From: OLB11 sp041392835
GTDB taxonomy: Bacteria; Bacteroidota; Bacteroidia; Chitinophagales; Chitinophagaceae
Length of the DNA: 64,000 bases
NCBI GenBank assembly: GCA_041392835.1
Contig: JAWKLF010000005.1
Span: 62,001 to 126,000, forward strand
Reading direction: 5' to 3'
This document shows, piece after piece, positions 26,582-36,685 of the stretch. Position 1 is the stretch's first letter; each line of letters opens with the position of its first letter. The position numbers and the translations under genes are program-made. Below the pieces are notes generated by a model, which made no database searches, had not been told where the DNA came from, and saw only the letters and a list, made by a program, of their open reading frames with translations.

Positions 26582-27208
26582 TTAAATTCGTTTTTTTTCA
26601 TAGTGACCTCTTTGTACTATTTCCTTAACAATAGATTCTATCATAGCATCATCGCCCGTTGGGCTATAACCACTTTTTAAATTATTATTAAACAACACGG
26701 CAACTGTTTGCCATATTCGAGCATTAAAGCCGCCTTTAAGTTCTTTGACAATTTGGTAGCAAGGTTTGCCCGTTTCGCGAGCTATTAGTTTTACTAAAAT
26801 CTGTCCTTGTGTTATAGTTAAATTTTCTAATTCGTTTTTAAACTGCTTATTGAGCTCTTTTTCTTTTCGCTCTTTGTATAGTTTACGAGCGTCTTTACTT
26901 TCTATCAATTGTAGTGCCGAATCAACATCACGCAATACAAAAGATGCGGCTACCGCATAAGGATAAACTTTATAAACATTGTATCGTAGATGTGCTATGT
27001 CCTGTTCGTATTCCCTTTGTTTTCTTCTTTGTTTTACAAGCCATCTGGGAGCTTTATCTTTAATAATTACTTCTGTTATCCATTTATGTGGTAAGGTGTC
27101 ATTATTTATTACTATAGCACTTACTCGAATAGTATCATGAGTAGAATATTGCGCATGACTTCTAATAGAAAATAATAAAAAACATATGATGATGAAGAAG
27201 TATTTCAC
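26582..27208 (-). CDS. DUF4294 domain secreted protein
   Basis: A 208-residue exported protein with signal peptide MKYFFIIICFLLFSIRSHAQ, restricted to Bacteroidota as far as I know. The DUF4294 region includes a basic KQRRKQREYEQDI stretch, LRYNVYKVYPYA, the helical KERKEKELNKQFKNEL, ITQGQILVKLIARETG and the end motif FNNNLKSGYSP. No catalytic motif is recognised. Homologues are commonly found as conserved single-copy genes; the role is unknown, presumably in the envelope. It lies upstream of bshB1. Confidence 0.85.
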   Translation of the reverse strand: MKYFFIIICFLLFSIRSHAQYSTHDTIRVSAIVINNDTLPHKWITEVIIKDKAPRWLVKQRRKQREYEQDIAHLRYNVYKVYPYAVAASFVLRDVDSALQLIESKDARKLYKERKEKELNKQFKNELENLTITQGQILVKLIARETGKPCYQIVKELKGGFNARIWQTVAVLFNNNLKSGYSPTGDDAMIESIVKEIVQRGHYEKKRI

Positions 27209-27295
27209 TCAGAATCTAATTAGTAAATACAAACTTTCATAAAGTTAATACTTTATTCTGAAATGCTCATTTTTATAACTACGAAATTCAAGTTA

Positions 27296-27333
27296 AAAAA
27301 AAACTTCCCCTAAGTAGAAGGGGAAGTTTTTTA
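27296..27333 (-). terminator. Terminator downstream of ndk
   Basis: AACTTCCCC ... GGGGAAGTT flanked by A and T runs on both sides, 19-25 bases beyond the ndk stop in the minus direction; it could act both ways. Confidence 0.9.
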
Positions 27334-27351
27334 TATATCATTAAAAGTAAA

Positions 27352-27768
27352 TTAAAATACTTCTAAAGAAGAAAAGAAGAAAGCACCTTCAATCAAGGCA
27401 TTTTCATTACTATCGCTTCCGTGTACTGCGTTTTCTCCTACGCTTTTTGCATACATTTTTCGTATAGTACCTTCTGCTGCTTCAGCGGGGTTTGTAGCAC
27501 CTATTAGCGTTCTAAAATCACTTACAGCATTTTCCTTTTCTAATATAGCTGCTACAATATGACCACTACTCATAAATTCACAAAGTTCGCCATAAAATGG
27601 TCTTTCACTATGAACTGCATAAAATTGGCCAGCTTTTTCCATAGAAAGTTTGGTCATTTTCATAGCTTTGATACGAAAGCCTGCTGCATTGATTTTGTCT
27701 AAAATAGCTCCAATGTGTCCATCTCTTACTGCATCGGGCTTAATCATGGTAAATGTTAAATTTGACAT
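27352..27768 (-). CDS. ndk: Nucleoside-diphosphate kinase
   Basis: Ndk balances nucleoside triphosphate pools by phosphotransfer through a phosphohistidine. It starts TFTMIKPDAVRDG, has HSERPFYGELCEFM and the active-site His116 in NAVHGSDS, and a full length of 138 residues. It has its own promoter and terminator. It borders the triplicated surface cassette, so it marks the edge of the stable core region. Confidence 0.96.
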   Translation of the reverse strand: MSNLTFTMIKPDAVRDGHIGAILDKINAAGFRIKAMKMTKLSMEKAGQFYAVHSERPFYGELCEFMSSGHIVAAILEKENAVSDFRTLIGATNPAEAAEGTIRKMYAKSVGENAVHGSDSNENALIEGAFFFSSLEVF

Positions 27769-27787
27769 ACGGTTTTTTTATTTTTGG

Positions 27788-27815
27788 CAAATGTAATAGC
27801 ATAGCTGCACCAAAA
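27788..27815 (-). promoter_or_regulatory. Promoter of ndk
   Basis: On the minus strand TACATTTG (27795-27788), with a TTTTGG block at 27815-27810. The -7 match is perfect; the spacer is shorter than usual. It lies 20 bases before the ATG. Confidence 0.55.
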
Positions 27816-27875
27816 AATAAAGCATTTTGGTTTATACAAATCATTAACGTATCCTGACTTTTTAAATCTTGCTGA

Positions 27876-29690
27876 TTACTTACGAATTAATCTTTTGCGC
27901 AATGAAGGTTTGTAAAACACACCCTTTTCATCTGATTGTTCATACAACTCAGGATGCATATAAGTACCTTTTTCTGCCTCTGGTTTTTCTACTTCTGGTA
28001 CTATAGGGTATGCTTGAGCAAATTTATCTTGGCGTATGCCGGTTACTTGCCAACTAATTTCTACGTTCGGTTTATCACATGATATTTCAAATGTATTTCC
28101 TTGTATTTTTTGAGAAATCCATACTTGAGCAGGCTGCCCTATACAAGTTAGCTGATATCTAAAATCTTTATTTAGTACTTCAAAATAATCAGGAAGGGTA
28201 ACTATCGCTTTTCCATTTGCGTCAGAAATGGTATTGCCATTGTATACATTCATCATGTCAGGGCTTTCAACAAAGCTGTGATATAAATATTTATTTTCAG
28301 GGTCTTGTGGATGATCTATCTTAAAAGTACCTGAGCTTTTTGCTAAAGTGCCAAGTACAGTTAAATTTCCAGTTATGATAGTATTGCCATCAAAAGCACC
28401 AGCATAGTTGGTGTTTCCTCCAGTAGCAAATCCATACACGCCATAATTGGTCGAACCATCTGATGCATAACCCCATAAGCCAACTTTTGCGCCTTCTACA
28501 GTGCTTGTATCATTATTGGCTATGCCTGCAACTCCATAAGTATCTCCACGGCTACTTGAGGTGCCAACTACACCATAGGTTGCCAAAGTTGTTTTGTTAA
28601 CCACAAACCCTTCAGCACCTATCCATCCCCCTTCGCCCACTACGCCTATACCATAATTTGAGATCTGGCTTGGAACACTACGTCCATATAAAGCTACATG
28701 ATCAGAAATGGTGTTGCCAGTGTACTCAGATCGTACTATGCCGGTTACAGCATTTAAACTGTTGCTAGTAAAAAAACCAACGGAATCAGAAGTGCCAACT
28801 ACATGCAGTTTGGCTGTTGGATTAGTTGTATTGATACCCACATTGCCTGTGGCACTATCTACAAAAAGTCTGGTATAGTTAGTAGAACCTATAAGTGTAG
28901 CAAACCCGATATTACCTGTAGCATTAAAAAGCATAGAGCCTCTATTGGCAAAGAGTGCCATATGTGGACGTGGAATACCTGGGCTATATAAGCCACCCGC
29001 TCCACTAGCTTTGGTAAACCCAAACGAAGTGCCAGCATCATTATACAATTGCATAGTAGCATAGTTGGTAGCACCTGTGCCTTTTGAAGTGATTCTCATA
29101 TCGGCATTGGCAGCACCTTCTATATGAAATTTAGCAGCAGGCGATGTAGTGCCTATACCCACATTGGTACCATTGTCATATACTAGCGAATTGATTTCGG
29201 CAGAGCTACTACCTGTAGAGTTAAATTTAGACAAATAGTTTTGCGTACCGGCTCTGCTGCCACCGCAGTACCTTTGGCCAATCCGGCTCTGTCGGCATAG
29301 ATAGCATAGGGCACACTAAGGAGTTGATTAGTACCAGCATCAACATAGTCAGAGCCACCTTTAGGGTCTATGGCTACACGGATGTATTTATTTCCAGTTT
29401 CCCAAGTTACATCTTTCATGGTGCCAGAGATAGGCGTGCCAGCACCAATGTGCAGGGTATAAAGTCCAAACTCATTGGTTTTGATAGTTTGTATTTCTTC
29501 GTATTCGGGCGTGGTAGCATCTTGAGCAGGCGGATGCTAGTTTGATGCTGAGGGTTTGAGCGTTTAAGGGGTTTCCTTTAGCATCGCGGGCAATGCCTTG
29601 ATAATTGAATTGTTGGGGTGCTTGAGCAAAGAGCGAAGCACTTAGCAGCAAGTAAATAAATGTGCTTATGATTTTGATTGTATTTTTCAT
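27876..29690 (-). pseudogene. Fibre-like secreted protein, cassette copy A (two frameshifts)
   Basis: The gene starts at 29690 with a signal peptide (IISTFIYLLLSASLFAQ) and the NYQGIARDAKGNPLNAQ domain. The frame shifts near 29533 (net loss of two bases relative to copy C) and near 29266 (loss of one A). From 29234 it is open to 27876. The open part contains NVGIGTTSP repeats like those of tail-fibre head regions, a variable Gly/Tyr-rich middle (YGVYGFATGG) and the conserved C-terminal domain FKIDHPQDPENKYLYHSFVESPDMMNVYNG. The middle and C-terminus differ clearly from copies B and C, and the C-terminal tail ends in RKRLIRK. Without the shifts the product would be about 605 residues. Confidence 0.75.
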
Positions 29691-29730
29691 GATGAATATG
29701 TTTTTAATTTTTTAGAAAAAGAGTTAGGGG

Positions 29731-30234
29731 TTAATTGATTTTTTGGATTTTATACGAGAAGGATTCTTCAGTATTTTTGCGAAGCAAGAGGTAGTAATTG
29801 CCTTGCGCATAACTACTTAAATCGATTTGATGCTTAACGACACCAGAGATAAAAGCTTGTTCGTGTTGATACACCACCTTGCCCATAGCATCTATGATTT
29901 GAAAATGGTAAGTACCTTCTTCTGATTCGTTGCTTTCAATGTTTACTATACTCTGTGTTGGGTTAGAAATACTTTGATGTAATCAAGAAGTTGATTGATG
30001 CTGTTAGGGTCAGAAGCATGAGCGGAGGAGCTGGAGGCATTGCTGGGTTGAAGTAAACCTTGCGTAATGATGAGCTTACTTTGGTGTTCGGTTGATATGA
30101 GTGCCATTTCTCCGATGGAGTAATCGAAGGTCATGCCTTGTATAGTGGCGGTGTGGCTAGCTACGTTCAAGGAAGACTGCGCGAAGAAATGGAAGCATAT
30201 AAAACGAATAAAGTTAAAGGTTTATCTTTTTCAT
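29731..30234 (-). pseudogene. Small type IX-sorted protein, cassette copy A (mosaic, frameshifted)
   Basis: It corresponds to the intact 172-173-residue genes at 32799-33317 and 35975-36496. The mature N-terminus (SSLNVASHTATIQGMTFDYSIGEM) and the linker (SNASSSSAHASDP) are copy-C-like. The sorting domain (the HFQIIDAMGKVVYQ region through SYKIQKIN) is copy-B-like up to about 29950. The gene is broken by a one-base deletion in GTTGGGTTAG (about 29970) and by at least one more shift in the signal-peptide region, which is unrelated to the other copies. The start at 30234 (MKKI) is tentative. Confidence 0.65.
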
Positions 30235-30283
30235 TTGTTTAAATAATTTAAGTACTAAAATAAATTAGTGTTTTTATATAATA

Positions 30284-30318
30284 AAAAAAAACTGCCAAAA
30301 GTTTGGCAGTTTTTTTTT
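30284..30318 (-). terminator. Terminator after cassette B
   Basis: ACTGCCAAA, a loop, TTTGGCAGT with T8-9 on either side, 17-25 bases beyond the copy-B fibre gene stop. It isolates cassette A from read-through from B. Confidence 0.9.
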
Positions 30319-30334
30319 AGAGATACAAAAAGGG

Positions 30335-32750
30335 TTATTTTTTATTTAATATTTCTAACTGTGCAGCTCCATTGTTGTTGTTATTAGCAGGAGAGTTTTT
30401 AATTTCATTACTTTGCAAAGATGATCTAAGAGCTCTTTCAGCCTCAATAGCTTCCATCGTTTTTTTAGCTTCTTCTTTTATTACTTGGCCTGCTGTTTTT
30501 CAATGCTAGGTTTATTTAATTCTTCACTTCTTTCATCATATCCTATACCCATAGATTTAGGTTGACCATAAGCTATTGGTTCTAAATATTTTCCTTTTAT
30601 TTCTGCTGGCTTGTTTTCTTCTACTACGATAGGGAATTGTTTAGCAGTTGCATCGTGTCGTACACCGCTTGCTAGCCAACTTACTTTTACATTGGGTTGA
30701 TTGGTCTGAATAACAAATTGATTGTTTGCTATTTCTTCTTTTATGATAGCCTGAGCAAAAGTCCCAATTACAGTAAGCGTGATATTTAAAGTTTTCATTT
30801 AAGGCTTCAAAATAATCAGGTAAGGTAACCGTTGCATATCCATTAGCATCAGTTACTATGTTGCCATTGTAGATATTCATCATATCATTACTTTCAATAG
30901 AGCTGACGTAAGAATTTGTTTTCTGGATCTAAAGGATGATCTATAGTAAATGGTTTTGTACCGCCAGTTAATGTTGTTGCATATAGAGTTCCGCTAAAGT
31001 AACCAGCATAATCAGTAGTTCCTGTGCCGTTAGTAGATCCATAGACACCATAGTTAGTTCCTGTTCCATTGGCATATCCATATACACCAAATGTGCTAGA
31101 GCCTGATGTATTCACACCATATCCATATACACCTCTATAGCCGCCTTCGCCACGAACACCTATACCATAGTTGTTTGCAGCATTAGGTATTGAATATCCA
31201 TACACGCCAACATAGTCTGCAACCAAAGATCCCGTATATTCGCCACGCAAAACGCCTTGATATAATGAACCAGTAGGAGTGCTGTTTCCCGCTGTAAATA
31301 CACCAGCCTGATTAGAATCGGCATTGGAAACTACACCAACTCCACGATAACTATAGGCATTTACAGCACCTTTTGTATTGTTTGTTCCAGAGTATTCATA
31401 AGCATTAACACCTCCGTTTAGATCCGCTGCCCATACCAAAGGGTTGCTAATTCAACATAAATGGATGGTGTGCTTGAAGCAGTAGAAGATTTGTTAACAT
31501 AAATATTTTCCCAAGCACCACTTTTAGTAGCATAAAGGTTTATACCGCTTACAGTATTTGGTACATGAATTCCATCTTCACCAAGTATAGTATCAGCTTG
31601 TATAGTTACTTTAGCAGAAGTAGCAGGGTTACTTGTACCTATGCCTATATGGTGATCAGTACTTCTAATATAAATATCTTTTACATAGTTAGTTCCAATG
31701 TTTAAATCGGTTGTGCCATTTACAGTCATGATGTCAAATGCATTAGAAGCTAAGTAATGTCCTAAATATGAATTGTAACCAGTGAATTTTTCAAAACCTA
31801 CCCAGTTACTTGTAGCAGATGGTAGATTTGAAAAATCCTTGAAAAGAAGTACCTTCTACTTGCAATTTACCCCAGTTTGGATTAGTTGTATTAATACCCA
31901 CATTGCCAGTAGCACTATCTACAAAAAGTCTGGTATAGTTAGTAGATCCTATAAGGGTAGCAAACCCGATATTGCCTGTGGCATTAAAAAGCATAGAACC
32001 TCTGTTGGCAAAGAGTGCCATATGTGGACGAGGATACCTGGGCTATATAAACCACCCGCACCACTAGCTTTGGTAAACCCAAACGAAGTGCCAGCATCAT
32101 TATACAATTGCATGGTAGCATAGTTAAGTACCTGTACCTTTTGAAGTGATTCTCATATCGGCATTAGCAGCACCTTCTATATGAAATTTAGCAGCAGGCG
32201 ATGTAGTGCCTATACCCACATTGGTACCATTGTCATATACTGCTTAATTGATTTCGGCAGAGCTACTACCAGTAGAGTTAAATTTAGACAAATAGTTTTG
32301 AGTACCAGCTCTGCTACCACCGGCAGTGCCTTTGGCCAATCCAGCTCTGTCGGCATAGATAGCATAGGGCACACTAAGGAGTTGATTAGTACCAGCATCA
32401 ACATAGTCAGAGCCACCTTTAGGGTCTATGGCTACACGGATGTATTTGTTTCCAGTTTCCCAAGTTACATCTTTCATGGTGCCAGAGATAGGCGTGCCAG
32501 CACCTATGTGCAGGGTATAAAGTCCAAACTCATTGGTTTTGATAGTTTGTATTTCTTCGTATTCGGGCGTGGTGGCATCTTGAGCAGGCAAGATGCTGAG
32601 TTTGATGCTGAGGGTTTGAGCGTTTAAAGGGTTTCCTTTAGCATCTCTTGCTATACCTTGATAATTGAATTGTTGGGGTACTTGAGCAAAGAGCGAAGCA
32701 CTTAGCAACAAGTAAATAAATGTGCTTATGATTTTGATTGTATTTTTCAT
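30335..32750 (-). pseudogene. Fibre-like secreted protein, cassette copy B (multiple frameshifts)
   Basis: It begins at 32750 with the same signal peptide and N-terminal domain as copy C, open to 32244, where a three-base substitution block makes an early stop (AEIN-stop instead of AEINSL). Further breaks lie near 32131, 32033, 31845, 31435, 30910, 30790 and 30497. The remaining frames show a fibre-like middle (YGVYGYANGTGTNYGVYG) and the conserved C-terminal domain (FTIDHPLDPENK ... MMNIYNGNIVTDANG). The true 3' end is at 30335, reached in the frame encoding EEAKKTMEAIEAERALRSS. Its middle differs from A and C. Confidence 0.72.
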
Positions 32751-32798
32751 GATGAATATGTTTTTAATTTTTTTTTAATAAATAAAAGAGGTTAGGGG

Positions 32799-33317
32799 TT
32801 AATTAATTTTTTGGATTTTATACGAGAAGGATTCTTCAGTATTTTTGCGAAGCAAGAGGTAGTAATTGCCTTGCGCATAACTACTTAAATCGATTTGATG
32901 CTTAACGACACCAGGGATAAAAGCTTGTTCGTGTTGATACACTACCTTGCCCATAGCATCTATGATTTGAAAATGGTAAGTACCTTCTTCTGATTCGTTG
33001 CTTTCAATGTTTACTATACTCTGTGTAGGGTTTGGAAATACTTTGATGTAATCTAAAATGTTTAAAGCATTGCTATTTGGATGGGTGGATGCATCTTGCC
33101 CTGCATCGTAGGGTTGCAACAAGCCTTGTGTTACAATCAGGTTTGTCTGGTGCTCGGTTGATATGATTGCCATTTCTCCGATGGAGTAATCGAAGGTCAT
33201 GCCTTGTATAGTGGCTGTGTGGCCAGCTACATTAAGAGAGGACTGTGAGAAGGAAATGGAACTCATACATAACAAAGCCACCAGAAAGGCTAAATAAGTG
33301 GTTGTTTTCTTTTGCAT
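32799..33317 (-). CDS. Small type IX-sorted secreted protein, cassette copy B
   Basis: A 172-residue protein: signal peptide to about residue 24 (CMSSISFSQ), a beta-rich segment SSLNVAGHTATIQGMTFDYSIGEMAIIST with NLIVTQGLLQP, a short polar linker and a type A sorting domain (IKVFPNPTQSIVNIES to YKIQKIN). The SIGEM...TQGLLQP layout is common in small Bacteroidota proteins encoded next to surface proteins. As the first gene of cassette B, 48 bases before the fibre gene, it may anchor or present the fibre on the cell surface, since the fibre protein itself lacks a sorting domain (inference). Confidence 0.8.
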   Translation of the reverse strand: MQKKTTTYLAFLVALLCMSSISFSQSSLNVAGHTATIQGMTFDYSIGEMAIISTEHQTNLIVTQGLLQPYDAGQDASTHPNSNALNILDYIKVFPNPTQSIVNIESNESEEGTYHFQIIDAMGKVVYQHEQAFIPGVVKHQIDLSSYAQGNYYLLLRKNTEESFSYKIQKIN

Positions 33318-33430
33318 GATTAAAAAAATTTATAATACAAAGTAAAAGAGCGCTAATTAGATTATTATGGCTATTTAGCAATTGGCTATTTTGAATGAGT
33401 AAATGGTGTGATTATAAAAGAATCTGGTAA

Positions 33431-33463
33431 AAAAAATGGCTACCATAAAGGCAGCCATTTTTT
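33431..33463 (-). terminator. Terminator after cassette C
   Basis: AAAAAATGGCT ... AGCCATTTTTT hairpin with T run in the minus direction, about 32 bases beyond the copy-C fibre gene stop. Confidence 0.88.
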
Positions 33464-33494
33464 GGGTTGATTTGTTTAGGGTTTATTCTGTATA

Positions 33495-35933
33495 TTATTT
33501 TTGATCTTCTTGATTTTGGCGATCTAATTCGCGTTGTCCTGCATGTTTATTTTCTATAGGTTGTCCTGCATCTACAGGATGTTGAGCTCGCTCAGCAGCA
33601 GCAGCATCACGTAAGGCCTTTGCATTTGCTCTTGCTTGCTTGCCTACACTGATTTCTGTATTTGCTTCTTGAGTTTCAGCTCTTTCATCATAGTGCATTC
33701 CCATGGATGCAGGTAAGTCATAAGCACTTGGTTCAAGGTATTTGCCTTTCATATCGCCTACTTTTTCTTCTTCCATTACTACAGGATATTTTTTAGCCAT
33801 AGCATCGTGTCTAACACCGCTTACTTGCCAGCTCACTTCAATGTTAGGTTGATTGGTTTGAATCACAAATTGATTATTCGTTATTTTTTCTTTTACGATA
33901 GCTTGGGCAAAAGTGCCTATTACAGTAAGCTGATATTTAAAGTTTTCATTTAAGGCTTCAAAATAATCAGGTAAGGTAACGGTTGCATATCCATTAGCAT
34001 CAGTAACAATATTGCCATTATAGATATTCATCATATCATTACTTTCGATAGAGCTATGACGCAATAGTTTATTAGATGGATCTAAGGGGTGATCTATAGT
34101 AAATGCTTTAATACCTGAGCTTGCTGATGAAGCATAAATTTGTCCATTGAAATATCCAGCATAATTGGTTGTAGCACCAGACGCTGTTCCATATATGGCA
34201 TAATTTGTTGAACCGCTTCCAGTAGCGCTACCATAAATGGCATAGGCTGTACTCGATGAAGGACTAGCCGAACCACGAACACCCATATAACCACCTTGAC
34301 CACGAACGCCCACTCCATAGTTGGATGTTGATGGCACTGAATAGCCATAAACGCCTACATAATCTGAGTTTGAGGTGCCTGTATATTCTCCTCTTAATAC
34401 TCCGTCAAACAACGCTACTGTGGTACTTGAACCTTTATCTGCAGTAAAAATTCCAGCTTGATTAGAATCTGTATTGGCAATGACACCAACTCCACGGTAG
34501 CTATAAGCATTTACTGCACCTTTGGTATTGCTTCCAGAAGAATTTTCATGCGCATCTATACCACCCTCTGCCTCTATAGCGTGTACACTAGTATTGGTTG
34601 TAGTAGCGTATAGAGATCCTGTTGTTGATGATGCTGAGGTTTTTGTAAAAAAGGCTGCAGCATTGGCACCAGATTTTGTAACATATAAGCCATATCCATT
34701 TACTGGGTCATTTACCAAGATGCCATTATTGCTAGTAGCTGGCTGTACAGTTACAGCATAGTTAGAACTTGGAGTTGTGGTACCAAATCCTACAGAATGT
34801 GTAGAGCTATCTACATATATTGCTCCGTCAGAAATATCCACATCACCATTTTCATAAAAGAATGTTTTATTTTTGTTCAGGTTAATAGTTCCACCCCAAT
34901 AGTTTAAGAACAGAGTAGAATTTGGTGATGTACCAATCTTAGCTTGTACTTCATTGTTATCCATAGTTAAATGGGTGCCAGTTGATGCATCTGTATTAAT
35001 ATTTCCGTCTGAGGTTGTAGAAACAGCTTTATTTCCATCTACTTCTAAAAATGAACCAGGAGTTGTAGTGTTAATTCCAACATATCCTGTGGCACTATCA
35101 ATAAATAATCTTGTGTATTGAGCTGCACCGATTAAAGTACCAAACCCGATATTACCTGTAGCATTGAAAAGCATAGAGCCTCTATTGGCAAAAAGTGCCA
35201 TGTGTGGACGTGGAATACCTGGGCTATATAAGCCACCCGCTCCACTAGCTTTGGTAAACCCAAACGAAGTGCCAGCATCATTATACAATTGCATGGTAGC
35301 ATAGTTAGTAGCACCTGTACCTTTTGAAGTGATTCTCATATCGGCATTGGCAGCACCTTCTATATGAAATTTAGCAGCAGGCGATGTAGTGCCTATACCC
35401 ACATTGGTACCATTGTCATATACTAGCGAATTGATTTCGGCAGAGCTACTACCTGTAGAGTTAAATTTAGACAAATAGTTTTGCGTACCGGCTCTGCTGC
35501 CACCAGCAGTACCTTTGGCCAATCCGGCTCTGTCGGCATAGATAGCATAGGGCACACTAAGGAGTTGATTAGTACCAGCATCAACATAGTCAGAGCCACC
35601 TTTAGGGTCTATGGCTACACGGATGTATTTATTTCCAGTTTCCCAAGTTACATCTTTCATGGTGCCAGAGATAGGCGTGCCAGCACCAATGTGCAGGGTA
35701 TAAAGTCCAAACTCATTGGTTTTGATAGTTTGTATTTCTTCGTATTCGGGCGTGGTAGCATCTTGAGCAGGCAAGATGCTGAGTTTGATGCTGAGGGTTT
35801 GAGCGTTTAAGGGGTTTCCTTTAGCATCGCGGGCAATGCCTTGATAATTGAATTGTTGGGGTACTTGAGCAAAGAGCGAAGAACTTAGCAACAAGTAAAT
35901 AAATGTGCTTATGATTTTGATTGTATTTTTCAT
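33495..35933 (-). CDS. Fibre-like secreted surface protein, cassette copy C (intact)
   Basis: An 812-residue protein, the only intact large member of the triplicated locus. It has a signal peptide (residues 1-22, ending SLFAQ) and an N-terminal domain PQQFNYQGIARDAKGN...EYEEIQTIKTNEFGLY...GTPISGTMKDVTW (about residues 25-145). Repeated NVGIGTTSPAAKFHIEG and TGYVGINTTTPGSF units follow, like phage tail-fibre and adhesin stalks, then a Gly/Ser/Tyr-rich variable region and a conserved domain from AFTIDHPLDPSNKLL to KYLEPSAY. The tail is Ala/Glu/Gln-rich and charged, and there is no type IX sorting domain. It is probably exported and surface-associated through another protein; the gene encoded 41 bases upstream is the obvious candidate. 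Confidence 0.82.
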   Translation of the reverse strand: MKNTIKIISTFIYLLLSSSLFAQVPQQFNYQGIARDAKGNPLNAQTLSIKLSILPAQDATTPEYEEIQTIKTNEFGLYTLHIGAGTPISGTMKDVTWETGNKYIRVAIDPKGGSDYVDAGTNQLLSVPYAIYADRAGLAKGTAGGSRAGTQNYLSKFNSTGSSSAEINSLVYDNGTNVGIGTTSPAAKFHIEGAANADMRITSKGTGATNYATMQLYNDAGTSFGFTKASGAGGLYSPGIPRPHMALFANRGSMLFNATGNIGFGTLIGAAQYTRLFIDSATGYVGINTTTPGSFLEVDGNKAVSTTSDGNINTDASTGTHLTMDNNEVQAKIGTSPNSTLFLNYWGGTINLNKNKTFFYENGDVDISDGAIYVDSSTHSVGFGTTTPSSNYAVTVQPATSNNGILVNDPVNGYGLYVTKSGANAAAFFTKTSASSTTGSLYATTTNTSVHAIEAEGGIDAHENSSGSNTKGAVNAYSYRGVGVIANTDSNQAGIFTADKGSSTTVALFDGVLRGEYTGTSNSDYVGVYGYSVPSTSNYGVGVRGQGGYMGVRGSASPSSSTAYAIYGSATGSGSTNYAIYGTASGATTNYAGYFNGQIYASSASSGIKAFTIDHPLDPSNKLLRHSSIESNDMMNIYNGNIVTDANGYATVTLPDYFEALNENFKYQLTVIGTFAQAIVKEKITNNQFVIQTNQPNIEVSWQVSGVRHDAMAKKYPVVMEEEKVGDMKGKYLEPSAYDLPASMGMHYDERAETQEANTEISVGKQARANAKALRDAAAAERAQHPVDAGQPIENKHAGQRELDRQNQEDQK

Positions 35934-35974
35934 GATGAATATGTTTTTAATTTTTTTAGAAAAAGAGTTAGGGG

Positions 35975-36496
35975 TTAATTGATTTTTTGGATTTTGTAAG
36001 AATAATTTTCGCTATCATTTTTTCGAAGCATCAAATAATAATTACCTTGAGCGTAGGCTGTCAAATCGATTTGATGAGAGAGCAAGCCTGCTTCAAAATG
36101 TAGTTGATGTTGATAAACTGTTTTACCTAATGCATCTACGATTTGGTATTGCATATAACCTTCATGTTCTTCTATAGATTCGATATGAAGGACATTTTGT
36201 GTTGGGTTAGGAAATACTTTGATGTAATCAAGAAGTTGATTGATGCTGTTAGGGTCAGAAGCATGAGCGGAGGAGCTGGAGGCATTGCTGGGTTGAAGTA
36301 AACCTTGCGTAATGATGAGCTTACTTTGGTGTTCGGTTGATATGAGTGCCATTTCTCCGATGGAGTAATCGAAGGTCATGCCTTGTATAGTGGCGGTGTG
36401 GCCAGCTACGTTCAAGGAAGACTGCGCGAAGGAAATGGAACTCATACAAACCATAGCACCCAGAAAGGCTAAATGAATGGTTGTTTTCTTTTGCAT
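35975..36496 (-). CDS. Small type IX-sorted secreted protein, cassette copy C
   Basis: A 173-residue paralogue of the gene at 32799-33317, with the same signal peptide start (MQKKTT) and SSLNVAGHTATIQGMTFDYSIGEM segment. The linker differs (SNASSSSAHASDPNSINQLL) and the sorting domain is diverged (NVLHIESIEEHEGYMQYQIVDALGKTVYQHQ to YKIQKIN). It is the promoter-proximal gene of cassette C. Confidence 0.82.
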   Translation of the reverse strand: MQKKTTIHLAFLGAMVCMSSISFAQSSLNVAGHTATIQGMTFDYSIGEMALISTEHQSKLIITQGLLQPSNASSSSAHASDPNSINQLLDYIKVFPNPTQNVLHIESIEEHEGYMQYQIVDALGKTVYQHQLHFEAGLLSHQIDLTAYAQGNYYLMLRKNDSENYSYKIQKIN

Positions 36497-36531
36497 GATT
36501 AATTTTTTTTGGTTAATAATGCAAAGATATT

Positions 36532-36539
36532 TTTACAAA
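36532..36539 (-). promoter_or_regulatory. -7 element of cassette C
   Basis: TATCTTTG on the minus strand, 36 bases upstream of the ATG at 36496; it matches TAnnTTTG. No good -33 element at standard spacing. Confidence 0.5.
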
Positions 36540-36685
36540 AAGGGAGCTTTAACTATGAATGAGTATTTGGGTTAGTTCGTTTAGTTTGTGGTATGTATTT
36601 CTAAGTAATTGGTAAAATTATTTTCTATATAATATAAATGAATAATATGTAAAAGCTTAAATCCTAATGATGGGTATAGATTGAC

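Larger units (their letters stand above)
27876..36496 (-). repeat. Three tandem copies of a two-gene surface-protein cassette
   Basis: From right to left, cassette C is 36496-33495, B is 33317-30335 and A is 30234-27876. Each has a small type IX-sorted gene (about 520 bases) followed by a large fibre-like gene (1.8-2.4 kb). The first roughly 800 bases of each large gene are nearly identical, for example the segment ending AFAQ/PQQFNYQGIARDAKG, while the middles differ. B and C each end in a hairpin terminator. The A and C copies of the 5' region differ at only a few positions, several of them indels, so the duplication is recent or still being homogenised. Confidence 0.85.

Noticed and set aside
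27876..36496. Tail-fibre-like proteins considered as prophage
   Set aside because: No phage structural, integrase or lysis genes nearby; the proteins have Sec signal peptides and partner genes with type IX sorting domains.
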